Source of the DNA: JBEEJZ01 sp046046915
Lineage (GTDB): Bacteria; Pseudomonadota; Gammaproteobacteria; Burkholderiales; Burkholderiaceae_C
Assembly: GCA_046046915.1 (NCBI GenBank)
Contig: JBJOIT010000054.1
Span: 1 to 18,386, forward strand
DNA: 18,386 nt
Reading direction: 5' to 3'
The notes below the pieces were generated by a model. It had not been told where the DNA came from, ran no database searches, and worked only from the letters and a program-made list of their open reading frames with translations. Position 1 is the first letter of the stretch. Each line of letters starts with the position of its first letter. Positions 7,933 to 14,669 of this stretch are shown in pieces. A program made the translations under genes and the position numbers.

Positions 7933-8889
7933 ATGTCTACAACAAAACACGCCAAAGTCATGATTTTGGGATCAGGCCCTGCCGGATACACCGCCGCGAT
8001 CTATGCAGCCCGCGCCAATTTACAACCTGTTTTGATCACGGGTATCGCGCAAGGCGGACAGCTGATGACCACGACCGAGGTAGACAACTGGCCGGCTGAC
8101 GTCCACGGCGTTCAAGGTCCGGAGCTCATGCAGCGTTTTCAAGAGCACGCAGAGCGCTTCAAGACTGAGATTATTTTCGACCACATCAGTTCGGTCGATT
8201 TTTCCAAGCGCCCGTTCACGCTCAAGGGGGACTCGGGTGTCTACACCTGCGACTCACTCATCATTGCCACTGGCGCATCGGCCAAGTACTTGGGCCTGCC
8301 GTCCGAAAGCAGCTTCATGGGTCGCGGTGTCTCCGGTTGCGCCACCTGCGACGGCTTCTTCTACCGCGATCAGGTCTGCTGCGTGGTAGGTGGCGGCAAT
8401 ACGGCCGTCGAGGAGGCCCTGTATCTCTCAAACATCGCTCAAAAGGTGTACCTGATTCACCGCCGCGACAAGTTCAAGGCAGAGCCTATCTTGGTTGACA
8501 AGCTGATGGAAAAAGTCGCCGCCGGCAAGATCGAGCTCAAAACCTTCAAGACCCTGGACGAAGTTCTGGGTGACGCCAGCGGGGTCACGGGTGTTCGCCT
8601 CAAGAGCACCAACGACGGCAGCACGGAAGATCTGGAGCTGAAGGGCTGCTTCATCGCGATTGGCCACGCACCCAACACCGAAATATTTCAAGGGCAGTTG
8701 CAACTTGAAGGCGGTTATATCGTGACCCAAAGCGGCCTGAAAGGATTTGCCACCATGACCAGCGTACCTGGTGTTTTTGCGGCTGGCGATGTTCAAGACC
8801 ATGTTTACCGCCAGGCCATCACCAGTGCCGGCACCGGCTGCATGGCAGCCTTGGATGCGCAGCGCTTTCTTGAACAGGAAGGTGCCTAA
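7933..8889 (+). CDS. trxB: Thioredoxin-disulfide reductase TrxB
   Basis: Cytoplasmic flavoenzyme that uses NADPH to reduce thioredoxin. It has 318 residues, the usual size for the low-molecular-weight bacterial type. The FAD-binding glycine motif GSGPAGYTAA is at 13-22, the redox-active CATC at 136-139 (Cys136/Cys139), the NADPH-binding GGGNTAVEEA at 153-162 with the downstream basic HRRDKF, and the second FAD motif AAGDVQDHVYRQ at 283-294. The start ATG at 7933 has a GAGG ribosome-binding site 8 bases upstream. The frame runs open to 7702, but the extra 77 residues overlap ftsK and look unlike protein, so they were discarded. The gene is divergent from ftsK, and no clear terminator follows before the rpmB promoter region. 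Confidence 0.97.
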   Translation: MSTTKHAKVMILGSGPAGYTAAIYAARANLQPVLITGIAQGGQLMTTTEVDNWPADVHGVQGPELMQRFQEHAERFKTEIIFDHISSVDFSKRPFTLKGDSGVYTCDSLIIATGASAKYLGLPSESSFMGRGVSGCATCDGFFYRDQVCCVVGGGNTAVEEALYLSNIAQKVYLIHRRDKFKAEPILVDKLMEKVAAGKIELKTFKTLDEVLGDASGVTGVRLKSTNDGSTEDLELKGCFIAIGHAPNTEIFQGQLQLEGGYIVTQSGLKGFATMTSVPGVFAAGDVQDHVYRQAITSAGTGCMAALDAQRFLEQEGA

Positions 8890-8935
8890 GGAAGGTTCTC
8901 AGGCCTATGCCGCTCGGGTGCCTTCCGCGACTCGA

Positions 8936-8941
8936 TATAAT
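8936..8941 (+). promoter_or_regulatory. Possible -10 box for the rpmB-rpmG operon
   Basis: A perfect TATAAT lies 47 bases after the trxB stop and would give a leader of about 160 bases for rpmB. There is no good -35 hexamer 16-18 bases upstream and no TG extension, so an activator would be needed or the match is chance. The remainder of the 217-base gap up to rpmB shows no other feature I can name. Confidence 0.35.
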
Positions 8942-9106
8942 CATGGGCTTTGCTGAATTCAAACAGTCTGACTGCAAGGTACGGACGCTTCATGCAGACG
9001 GGTTACCGCCACCCGATTTTTGGCGAGGTGAGGTCTGGGTTCAGTGCTCGCACACATCGGTGCAGCGATTGAACGCGGGCTGTATTAGAAGTATCGGAGT
9101 GTCCTG

Positions 9107-9340
9107 ATGGCACGCGTATGCGAAGTAACGGGCAAAGGCCCAATGGTGGGCAACAATGTTTCCCACGCCAACAACAAAACCAAGCGCCGGTTCCTGCCGA
9201 ACCTGCAATACCGCCGTTTCTGGGTCGAAACAGAGAACCGTTGGGTGCGTTTGCGCGTGTCTAGCGCTGCCCTGCGCCTGATCGACAAAAACGGTATTGA
9301 TTCTGTGCTCGCAGATCTGCGTGCACGTGGCCAGGCATAA
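9107..9340 (+). CDS. rpmB: 50S ribosomal protein L28
   Basis: Small basic protein of the large ribosomal subunit, 77 residues, the expected size. The sequence matches the family from end to end: MARVCEVTGKGP, GNNVSHANNKTKRRFLPNLQ, the RFWVE stretch, LRVSSAALRLIDKNGID and a C-terminal LADLRARG. Only one cysteine is present, so this is the zinc-independent form. The ATG has a GGAG ribosome-binding site 7 bases upstream. It is followed 11 bases later by rpmG on the same strand, the standard rpmB-rpmG pair. Expression should follow growth-rate control of ribosomal genes, but no specific control site was recognised. Confidence 0.97.
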   Translation: MARVCEVTGKGPMVGNNVSHANNKTKRRFLPNLQYRRFWVETENRWVRLRVSSAALRLIDKNGIDSVLADLRARGQA

Positions 9341-9351
9341 GGAGCAGCACC

Positions 9352-9522
9352 ATGGCAACCAAAGGCGGACGCGAAAAAATCAAGCTGGAATCCACGGCTG
9401 GCACCGGTCATTTCTACACCACCAGCAAGAACAAGAAAACCATGCCCGAGAAGATGTTGATCAAGAAATTTGATCCCGTTGCTCGAAAGCATGTGGACTA
9501 CAAGGAAATGAAGCTGAAGTAA
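9352..9522 (+). CDS. rpmG: 50S ribosomal protein L33
   Basis: Small basic protein of the large subunit, only 56 residues and easily missed by ORF callers. It begins MATKGGREKIKLESTAGTGH, continues with FYTTSKNKK, and ends KMLIKKFDPVARKHVDYKEMKLK, matching the L33 family throughout. There are no cysteines, so it is the zinc-independent (C-minus) type, consistent with the single-cysteine L28 next to it. A GGAG ribosome-binding site sits 7 bases before the ATG and directly abuts the rpmB stop, so the two are co-translated. A strong terminator follows 19 bases after the stop. Confidence 0.96.
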   Translation: MATKGGREKIKLESTAGTGHFYTTSKNKKTMPEKMLIKKFDPVARKHVDYKEMKLK

Positions 9523-9541
9523 TTCAGCATTCATCTATAAG

Positions 9542-9568
9542 ACCCGCCCAAGTTGGCGGGTTTTTTTT
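9542..9568 (+). terminator. Rho-independent terminator of rpmB-rpmG
   Basis: A 7-bp stem ACCCGCC/GGCGGGT (9542-9548 with 9555-9561) with a 6-base loop is followed by eight Ts (9561-9568). It lies 19 bases after the rpmG stop and is the best-formed terminator in the window. Confidence 0.93.
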
Positions 9569-9608
9569 GGCCTATCGTTAAATAAATGAAGCACCTGTAG
9601 TGCCAAAT

Positions 9609-9636
9609 AAAAAAGGCCCGCTCGCGGCGGGCCTTT
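9609..9636 (-). terminator. Rho-independent terminator of the desaturase gene
   Basis: A stem GGCCCGC/GCGGGCC (9615-9621 with 9627-9633), extended by AAA/TTT, has a 5-base loop. Read on the minus strand it is followed by six Ts (9614-9609). It lies 34 bases past the desaturase stop. The plus-strand side has only three Ts, so it mainly serves the minus strand. Confidence 0.9.
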
Positions 9637-9669
9637 CAAGTTTGAGCTGTCGCTCGCGGTGCTGAACCC

Positions 9670-10884
9670 TCAGGCGCGTGCCGCGCGCAGACGTTTGGAG
9701 AACTCTTGCAAGGAAGCAATGCCACTGGCCTCGGCGCGATGGCACCAAGCCTGAAGTTCAGAGGTCAGGTTCTCGCGCGAAACCGACGTGCTCAGCCACA
9801 GGCTACGCAGCTCTTCACGCATGGTCACCATCTTGTCGATCACGGGCGAAGCTGCACGTGCCTGAGCCAATTGAGGTACCGCAGCGGCAGGCACCTTGTC
9901 AGCGTCGCGATGCATCCAGCGCAAGGCGGCCTTGACTGCAGCCGCATCAGCGCCACGTGCCTTGACAGCCTGGAACTCGTCGCGCACGGCCTGACGCAGA
10001 CCCACCGCATAGCCTGCCATGATTTCGTAGCGATTGGCAATCAGAGCTTCCAGGGTTTTCTCATCTGCCACAGGACGGATGTCACCGAATGCGAGCTTCG
10101 GCGGCGTCTTTTTAACCTTGGCCAAACCAAGCATGCTCAGCAAGCTGATGTACATCCAGCCAATGTCGAATTCATAGGGCTTGACAGACAACTTCGCAGA
10201 GGTCGGGTACGTGTGGTGATTGTTATGCAACTCTTCGCCGGCAATGATGATGCCCCAGGGCGAGATGTTGGTGCTGGCGTCTGGTGCTTCAAAATTGCGA
10301 TAGCCCCAGTAGTGAGCAGCACCGTTAATGATGCCGGCAGCCATGATGGGTGTCCAAGCCATTTGTAGAGCCCAGACAGCCAAGCCGGCAGCACCGAACA
10401 GGAACAGGTCAATGATCATCATGAGGCCGACACCCTGCCATGAATAGCGGGTGTACAGGTTGCGCTCAAGCCAGTCATCGGGCGTGCCGTGGCCATAGCG
10501 AGCCATGGTTTCCATATTCTTGGATTCGATGCGGTACAGCTCAGCACCTTGCGTCAGTACCTTTTTGATACCGTAGACGTGCGGGCTGTGGGGATCGTCT
10601 GGCTGCTCGCACTTGGCGTGGTGCTTGCGGTGGACTGCGGCCCACTCTTTGGTGACCTGGCCGGTGGTCAACCACAACCAGAAACGGAAAAAGTGAGAAG
10701 CAATCGGATGCAAGTCCAGCGAGCGGTGCGCTTGATGACGGTGCAAGAAGATAGTGACGCTGATCATCGTCACATGGGTCAGCGCCAGGGCAAACAAGAC
10801 GATTTGCCACCATGTCAGATGCCAGGTGCCGTGGGCAAGCCATTCAATTGCAGCGTTCAGCACGGCCCAGTCAGGTAAAAACAT
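9670..10884 (-). CDS. Membrane fatty-acid desaturase (acyl-CoA/acyl-lipid delta-9 type)
   Basis: Integral membrane di-iron enzyme that introduces a double bond into fatty acyl chains. It has 404 residues from the ATG at 10884. The three histidine boxes that bind iron are intact: HRHQAH at 48-53, HRKHH at 85-89 and HNNHH at 220-224, with a further histidine at 191 in NGAAHYWGYRNF. Hydrophobic segments lie at about 25-47, 63-75, 152-172 and 176-192, the layout of the stearoyl-CoA/delta-9 family. About 130 residues after the last box form a soluble, alanine-rich, charged tail without a cytochrome b5 heme motif, so the electron donor is separate. A GTG at 10926 is an alternative start without a ribosome-binding site; the ATG has a GAGAG-type site about 10 bases away. 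It stands alone with its own promoter and terminator. Exact substrate and bond position cannot be told from sequence. Confidence 0.9.
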   Translation of the reverse strand: MFLPDWAVLNAAIEWLAHGTWHLTWWQIVLFALALTHVTMISVTIFLHRHQAHRSLDLHPIASHFFRFWLWLTTGQVTKEWAAVHRKHHAKCEQPDDPHSPHVYGIKKVLTQGAELYRIESKNMETMARYGHGTPDDWLERNLYTRYSWQGVGLMMIIDLFLFGAAGLAVWALQMAWTPIMAAGIINGAAHYWGYRNFEAPDASTNISPWGIIIAGEELHNNHHTYPTSAKLSVKPYEFDIGWMYISLLSMLGLAKVKKTPPKLAFGDIRPVADEKTLEALIANRYEIMAGYAVGLRQAVRDEFQAVKARGADAAAVKAALRWMHRDADKVPAAAVPQLAQARAASPVIDKMVTMREELRSLWLSTSVSRENLTSELQAWCHRAEASGIASLQEFSKRLRAARA

Positions 10885-10916
10885 AAGCGTTGGTTCTCTC
10901 AAGGAGTTTGATAAAT

Positions 10917-10942
10917 GTCTCGCCACAGCAAGTTGGCGCGAC
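10917..10942 (-). promoter_or_regulatory. Hairpin in the 5' leader of the desaturase mRNA
   Basis: On the minus strand the arms GTC-CGCCA and TGGCG-GAC (with one mismatch) pair across an 8-base loop, about 35-58 bases before the ATG. If transcription starts at the promoter described at 10983-11011, this hairpin is in the untranslated leader. Role unknown; mRNA stability or temperature response are possibilities. Confidence 0.4.
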
Positions 10943-10982
10943 AGCTTTGCATTTTAGGGCTTTCCGGCGAAATTCGGCAATA

Positions 10983-11011
10983 AAAATACAACTGACGCTA
11001 AAAAACGTCAA
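10983..11011 (-). promoter_or_regulatory. Sigma-70-type promoter of the desaturase gene
   Basis: Minus-strand -35 TTGACG (11011-11006) and -10 TATTTT (10988-10983) are separated by exactly 17 bases. The predicted leader is about 90 bases. This is the best-formed promoter in the window. The -35 box starts 15 bases after the stop of the upstream methyltransferase gene. Confidence 0.65.
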
Positions 11012-11018
11012 TTTGACG
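11001..11018 (-). terminator. Weak terminator after the RsmB/NOP gene, overlapping a palindrome and the desaturase -35
   Basis: The palindrome CGTCA-ATT-TGACG (11006-11018) is followed, on the minus strand, by six Ts ending at 11001. This short 5-bp stem plus T-run could end the upstream transcript. The same bases contain the desaturase -35 box and could be a repressor or activator site. A third TGACGC copy lies at 10993-10998, exactly 21 bases from the one at 11014. Confidence 0.4.
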
Positions 11019-11025
11019 CCAACGT

Positions 11026-12297
11026 TTATCTTTTAACCCAGGCTGCCGCAAAAAAACCGTCGGTACTGTGTCGATGCGGCCACAGACGCAAGTAGCGCGA
11101 GCCCGATTCACCGCCGCTGCAAAGGCCAGCAGCTCCATCCACCTTCAGCTGCCCGAGCACACCACCAACATCCAAAACCTCAAACTCGGCATTGGCATCG
11201 CTAAAGGCTTGGGCAATCGCTTCGTTCTCTTCAGGCAGCACACTGCAGGTGGCATAGACCAATCGGCCACCAGGCTTTAGCAGCCGGGAAGCGCTTTGCA
11301 GAATGGCAGCTTGCTTGACCGCCATCTCTTGCACCCCCTGCAGACTTTGGCGCCACTTCAAATCGGGGTTGCGTCGCAAGGTACCCAGTCCGGTGCAAGG
11401 GGCGTCCACCAGCACTCGGTCGATCTTGCCAGCCAGCCGCTTGATGCGATCATCTCGTTCGTGGGCAATCGCGGCAGGATGTACGTTCGACAAACCACTG
11501 CGAGCCAGTCTCGGCTTAAGTGCTTCAAGGCGGTGCGCAGACGTATCAAAAGCGTACAGCCGCCCCGTGCTGCGCATGGACGCCGCAATTGCCAAGGTCT
11601 TACCACCGGCACCGGCGCAAAAATCAACCGCCATCTCGCCACGCTTGGCATCGAGCAACATGGCCAGAAGCTGTGAGCCCTCATCCTGTACCTCAACAGC
11701 CCCCCGGGTGAATACATCCATCTTGTTCAATGCCGGCTTGCCCTGAATCCGCAGACCCCAAGGCGAGAAAGGGGTAGGTACCGAGGGAACGCCGGCCTTG
11801 GCGAGTTCTTTTTGAACATCCGCCCGCTTTTCCTTGAAATCGTTGACACGCAGGTCCAATCCCGCCCCAGCCTCGAGACTGGCGACCAAGGGCCAGAACT
11901 CAGCACCTAGCTGGGATTTGAGGGGCTCCACCAGCCACTCAGGCAGGTTGTGACGATGCCGCTCCATGAGATCCGCAACCTGAACCTGGTCGCACTGATC
12001 CAGCCAACGCTTTTCCTGGTCGGTCAGGGCACTTTTCAGAAAATCTCGTGGGCCATGAAAGCCCAGGATCGCCAGACGACGCTCTTTGGGCCCACTGCCA
12101 CTAGGTGCCAGATGGTCAAACAACAGTTTTTTTCGTAGCACGGTGTAAACCGTCTCGGCCAGCGTTGCGCGCTCACGCGGCCCCAGGCTGCGATGTTCAC
12201 GGAAGAAGCGAGAAACAATGCCATCGGCAGGATGGTCGAATTTGAGGGTGAGCCTGACCAGTTCGGAACAGGCATCGAGCAGGGCTTTAGGATGCAT
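11026..12297 (-). CDS. RsmB/NOP-family SAM-dependent rRNA cytosine-C5 methyltransferase
   Basis: Cytoplasmic RNA methyltransferase that uses S-adenosylmethionine to make 5-methylcytosine, probably in rRNA. It has 423 residues. The SAM-binding loop VDFCAGAGGK is at 224-233 with the acidic AFDTS at 249-253. The two catalytic cysteines of the NOP/RsmB class are present: Cys301 in DAPCTG and Cys351 in YATCSV. RNPDLKW follows the first, as usual. The N-terminal about 110 residues are helical and resemble the RNA-binding part of RsmB only loosely; the family signature QDEGSQL is at 204-210. It may be RsmB itself or a paralogue, so I give no symbol. The start ATG at 12297 lies only 59 bases from the divergent DUF1653 start, so the two promoters must be compact or overlapping. 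Confidence 0.88.
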   Translation of the reverse strand: MHPKALLDACSELVRLTLKFDHPADGIVSRFFREHRSLGPRERATLAETVYTVLRKKLLFDHLAPSGSGPKERRLAILGFHGPRDFLKSALTDQEKRWLDQCDQVQVADLMERHRHNLPEWLVEPLKSQLGAEFWPLVASLEAGAGLDLRVNDFKEKRADVQKELAKAGVPSVPTPFSPWGLRIQGKPALNKMDVFTRGAVEVQDEGSQLLAMLLDAKRGEMAVDFCAGAGGKTLAIAASMRSTGRLYAFDTSAHRLEALKPRLARSGLSNVHPAAIAHERDDRIKRLAGKIDRVLVDAPCTGLGTLRRNPDLKWRQSLQGVQEMAVKQAAILQSASRLLKPGGRLVYATCSVLPEENEAIAQAFSDANAEFEVLDVGGVLGQLKVDGAAGLCSGGESGSRYLRLWPHRHSTDGFFAAAWVKR

Positions 12298-12356
12298 ACT
12301 TGAATTGTCCCACGGGCACCCAGGATTCCACCTTAGCTGACTTTGCGAGGTCCATC

Positions 12357-12629
12357 ATGACGATGAACGACAACGATCTGCCTCCCTTGGCGCTGACGCC
12401 CACGGGTCGCTACCGCCACTACAAAGGGGGTTTATACGAGGTGCTCGGCACCGTTCGGCACAGTGAGACCTTGGAATCTCTCACGCTGTACCAGGCGTTG
12501 TATGGCGAAAAAGGCCTTTGGGTTCGCCCCACAAGCATGTTCAACGACACGGTGACCATCGATGGCGTTTCACAGCCGAGGTTCGCTCGGGTGGAGTCCA
12601 GTGCCCCACCGCCGGAGTACCCAGGCTGA
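12357..12629 (+). CDS. DUF1653 domain protein
   Basis: Small protein of 90 residues and unknown function. The DUF1653 core covers about residues 17-67: GRYRHYKGGLYEVLG, then TVRHSETLE, LTLYQALYG and LWVRPTSMFNDTV. This compact fold is common in bacteria as a stand-alone protein. No signal peptide or membrane segment is visible, so it is probably cytoplasmic. I chose the ATG at 12357 because a GAGG ribosome-binding site lies 6 bases before it; an ATG two codons later is possible, and the frame stays open to 12300. It is transcribed divergently from the RsmB/NOP gene and converges on purN with only 13 bases between the two stops. Confidence 0.8.
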   Translation: MTMNDNDLPPLALTPTGRYRHYKGGLYEVLGTVRHSETLESLTLYQALYGEKGLWVRPTSMFNDTVTIDGVSQPRFARVESSAPPPEYPG

Positions 12630-12642
12630 GCAGATCAACCGG

Positions 12643-13251
12643 TCAGCCAAGGACCGTTGAGGCCGCTGCCATCAGCTCGGCAATGGCACGAGGGTAAATC
12701 AGGTGTTCCTGGGTCAGCACGCGGGCTGCCAATGTGCTGGCGGTATCGAACGGGAGCACAGGCACCACAGCCTGCGCGAGGATAGGTCCGTGATCCAGTT
12801 CAGCGGTCACCCGGTGCACGGTGGCGCCTGCCACCTTGCAGCCGGCCTCGATGGCTCTCTGGTGGGTATTCAGGCCGGCGAATGCGGGCAGCAGGGACGG
12901 ATGAATATTCACCAGTCGCCCTTCAAAGTGCTGCACAAACCCGGCCGTCAAAATACGCATGAAGCCGGCAAGAACCACTAAGGCGGGCCGCCCATCTGGG
13001 TCCAGGCCTTCGATACATGTCAGCAATGCGTTGTCGAAGGCCTCGCGGCTGGCATAGGTTTTGTGATCTACAACCGCCGTGCGCAGTCCCTGCTCTCGCG
13101 CCCACACGAGGCCGGCAGCGTCGGCTCGGTTACTGATGACGCCCACCACCCGCGCACCCCGCTTTTCCGACCAATTTTCACGCTGGGCAGCCCTGACAAT
13201 GGCAACCATATTGGAGCCACCACCCGATATCAAAATAACGATGTTTTTCAT
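12643..13251 (-). CDS. purN: Phosphoribosylglycinamide formyltransferase PurN
   Basis: Third step of de novo purine synthesis: transfers a formyl group from 10-formyltetrahydrofolate to glycinamide ribonucleotide in the cytoplasm. It has 202 residues, near the family norm. The N-terminal phosphate-binding loop is ISGGGSN at 8-14. The catalytic triad is intact: Asn115 and His117 in NIHPSLLP, and Asp153 in TAELDHGP. The C-terminus has QEHLIYPRAI, as in other PurN proteins. The start at 13251 (MKNIVILISGGG) fits the family; the frame runs open to 13470, but the extra 73 residues overlap the divergent yceH gene and are rich in Q, R and G, like a shadow frame. No strong ribosome-binding site is visible: an inverted repeat ends 14 bases before the ATG. 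Confidence 0.96.
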   Translation of the reverse strand: MKNIVILISGGGSNMVAIVRAAQRENWSEKRGARVVGVISNRADAAGLVWAREQGLRTAVVDHKTYASREAFDNALLTCIEGLDPDGRPALVVLAGFMRILTAGFVQHFEGRLVNIHPSLLPAFAGLNTHQRAIEAGCKVAGATVHRVTAELDHGPILAQAVVPVLPFDTASTLAARVLTQEHLIYPRAIAELMAAASTVLG

Positions 13252-13264
13252 GTACTCAAAATAA

Positions 13265-13294
13265 GGCTGCGTGTTCCACAAAGCACACGCAGCC
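13265..13294 (-). promoter_or_regulatory. Perfect 10-bp inverted repeat directly upstream of purN
   Basis: GGCTGCGTGT (13265-13274) and ACACGCAGCC (13285-13294) pair perfectly across a 10-base loop. On the minus strand the hairpin is followed by TTATTTT, so it resembles a rho-independent terminator, and it ends 13 bases before the purN ATG. It could be a leader attenuator, a terminator of antisense transcription, or an operator for the divergent purN/yceH pair. It does not match the PurR operator consensus. Confidence 0.6.
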
Positions 13295-13323
13295 ACCCAC
13301 TTCACAGCCTCTGATTGCCGATT

Positions 13324-14016
13324 ATGTCTTTGCCTACCGACCCCATCCCCGCCCCCTTGACGCTGACCGCCATCGAGGCCCGCGTGCTGGCCACGCTGAT
13401 GGAAAAAGCCCGCACGGTACCGGACAGCTACCCGCTGACACTGAACTCTCTGCTGCTGGGTTGTAACCAAAAAAGCAGCCGCGAGCCCTTGATGAACTTG
13501 ATCGAAGCAGACATTGCGGGCGCATTAGACACCCTGCTGGCGCTGAAGCTGGCACGCGAAACCAGCGGTGGCAGAGTGGCACGCTACGAGCACAACTTTC
13601 AGCGCGGCGTGGGTGTACCAGAGCAATCAGCCGTCCTGTTAGGCCTGCTCATGCTGCGTGGCCCGCAGACCGCCGGAGAACTGCGCTTGAATGCTGAGCG
13701 CTGGTACCGGTTTGCCGATATCTCATCGGTCGAAGCGTTTCTGGAAGAGCTGCAGGAAAGAGCACCAGAAAAGGGCGGCCCATTGGTCATCAGGATGCCT
13801 CGGGCGCCTGGGGCCCGCGAACAACGCTGGGCTCATTTGCTGTGCGGGGAGGTGGATACGACAGCAGCCTCAGCTGACATGAGGCATGCCCAGGGAAGCA
13901 CGACTGCTCAAGAGGAGCTACAGGGTCGGATCAGCGCACTCGAATCGCAGGTGGCTCAGCTTGAGGCCACCGTGCAACGCTTGTGTAGTGAACTCGGTTT
14001 GCCGGCCAATCCGTAA
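13324..14016 (+). CDS. YceH family protein (DUF480/UPF0502)
   Basis: Conserved protein of 230 residues whose role is not established; the family is predicted to have tandem winged-helix domains. The family core is clear: LTAIEARVLATLMEKA at about 15-30, TVPDSYPLTLNSLLLGCNQKSSREP near 31-55, RVARYEHNF near 85-92 and LMLRGPQTAGELR near 109-121, followed by FADISSVEAFLEEL. The C-terminal part from about 196 to 224 is a predicted coiled coil (LQGRISALESQVAQLEATVQ), typical for YceH. I take the ATG at 13324; a TTG at 13315 is possible. It is divergent from purN and ends 6 bases before the stop of the HNH gene on the other strand. No terminator is visible between those two. Confidence 0.88.
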   Translation: MSLPTDPIPAPLTLTAIEARVLATLMEKARTVPDSYPLTLNSLLLGCNQKSSREPLMNLIEADIAGALDTLLALKLARETSGGRVARYEHNFQRGVGVPEQSAVLLGLLMLRGPQTAGELRLNAERWYRFADISSVEAFLEELQERAPEKGGPLVIRMPRAPGAREQRWAHLLCGEVDTTAASADMRHAQGSTTAQEELQGRISALESQVAQLEATVQRLCSELGLPANP

Positions 14017-14022
14017 ACAGTC

Positions 14023-14580
14023 TCAGGCCACCAGACGAGACGAACGTGGCACGTGGGCCACTAAAAACTCCATCTGGTCGGCCAGGATGCGGCGGTTGCG
14101 CAGAATGAAGTCTTCCCACAGGCTGGGCACGTAGGGCGTGTAGAGCAACGGCATGCCCGCCTGCTCGGGCGTACGGTGGCTCTTTCGGTGATTACAAGGA
14201 CGGCATGCCGTCACCACATTCATCCAGGTGTTCAGGCCATTCTGGGCAAAAGGCGTGATGTGTTCCCGGGTCAGATCTGACTCATCAAACTGATCACCAC
14301 AATAGGCGCAGATATGGCGATCACGCACAAACAGCTTGCTGTTGGTCAGCATGGGGCGCACGTTGAAGAGGTTGATTTTGGGAACCCCCTTGGTGCCGAT
14401 GATGCTGTTGACCGCGATCACCGATTGCTCGCCCGTCAATGCGTTGTGCCCGCCTCGAAAGACAGCCACCTCGGCCCCCATTTCCCAGCGCACCTCATTG
14501 GCTGCATAGTGAATGACGGCTTGCTCGAGCGAGATCCAGGACTGCGGAAGCCCCTGGGCAGATAACTTCAAAACTTTCAA
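14023..14580 (-). CDS. HNH endonuclease family protein
   Basis: Protein of 185 residues with a C-terminal HNH nuclease fold: Cys91 and Cys94 (CAYCGDQ), the REHITP histidine at 107, Asn121, and Cys126/Cys129 (CRPCNHRK). Such domains bind zinc through the four cysteines and cut nucleic acid at the histidines. The first 85 residues hold no known domain, but the block SAQGLPQSWISLEQA is well ordered. The best start is TTG at 14580: an AGGAGG ribosome-binding site lies 6 bases upstream and no ATG exists before residue 34. A GTG at 14619 adds 13 residues, and the AGGAGG would then be inside the gene. It is a single gene with no methylase or restriction partner, so a restriction system is not supported; this resembles the lone chromosomal HNH proteins common in betaproteobacteria. 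Confidence 0.82.
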   Translation of the reverse strand: MKVLKLSAQGLPQSWISLEQAVIHYAANEVRWEMGAEVAVFRGGHNALTGEQSVIAVNSIIGTKGVPKINLFNVRPMLTNSKLFVRDRHICAYCGDQFDESDLTREHITPFAQNGLNTWMNVVTACRPCNHRKSHRTPEQAGMPLLYTPYVPSLWEDFILRNRRILADQMEFLVAHVPRSSRLVA

Positions 14581-14637
14581 AACACGCCTCCTGTTACCGG
14601 TGAATGAACCTCGGGGCACGCCACCTGAAAGTGGTCG

Positions 14638-14669
14638 AGCGTCTCGCAGACAGATGGGTCACAGACGCT
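14638..14669. repeat. 7-bp inverted repeat between the HNH gene and ribF
   Basis: AGCGTCT (14638-14644) and AGACGCT (14663-14669) form a perfect inverted repeat with an 18-base spacer. A further small hairpin CCAC/GTGG lies at 14621-14634. Both fall in the expected leader of the HNH gene if it starts from a TATATT hexamer at 14682-14677 (minus strand), for which no good -35 is visible. Significance unclear. Confidence 0.35.

Noticed and set aside
13252..13470. 73-residue extension of purN
   Set aside because: It overlaps the divergent YceH gene and is low-complexity Q/R/G-rich sequence typical of a shadow frame; PurN begins at the ATG before the phosphate-binding loop.
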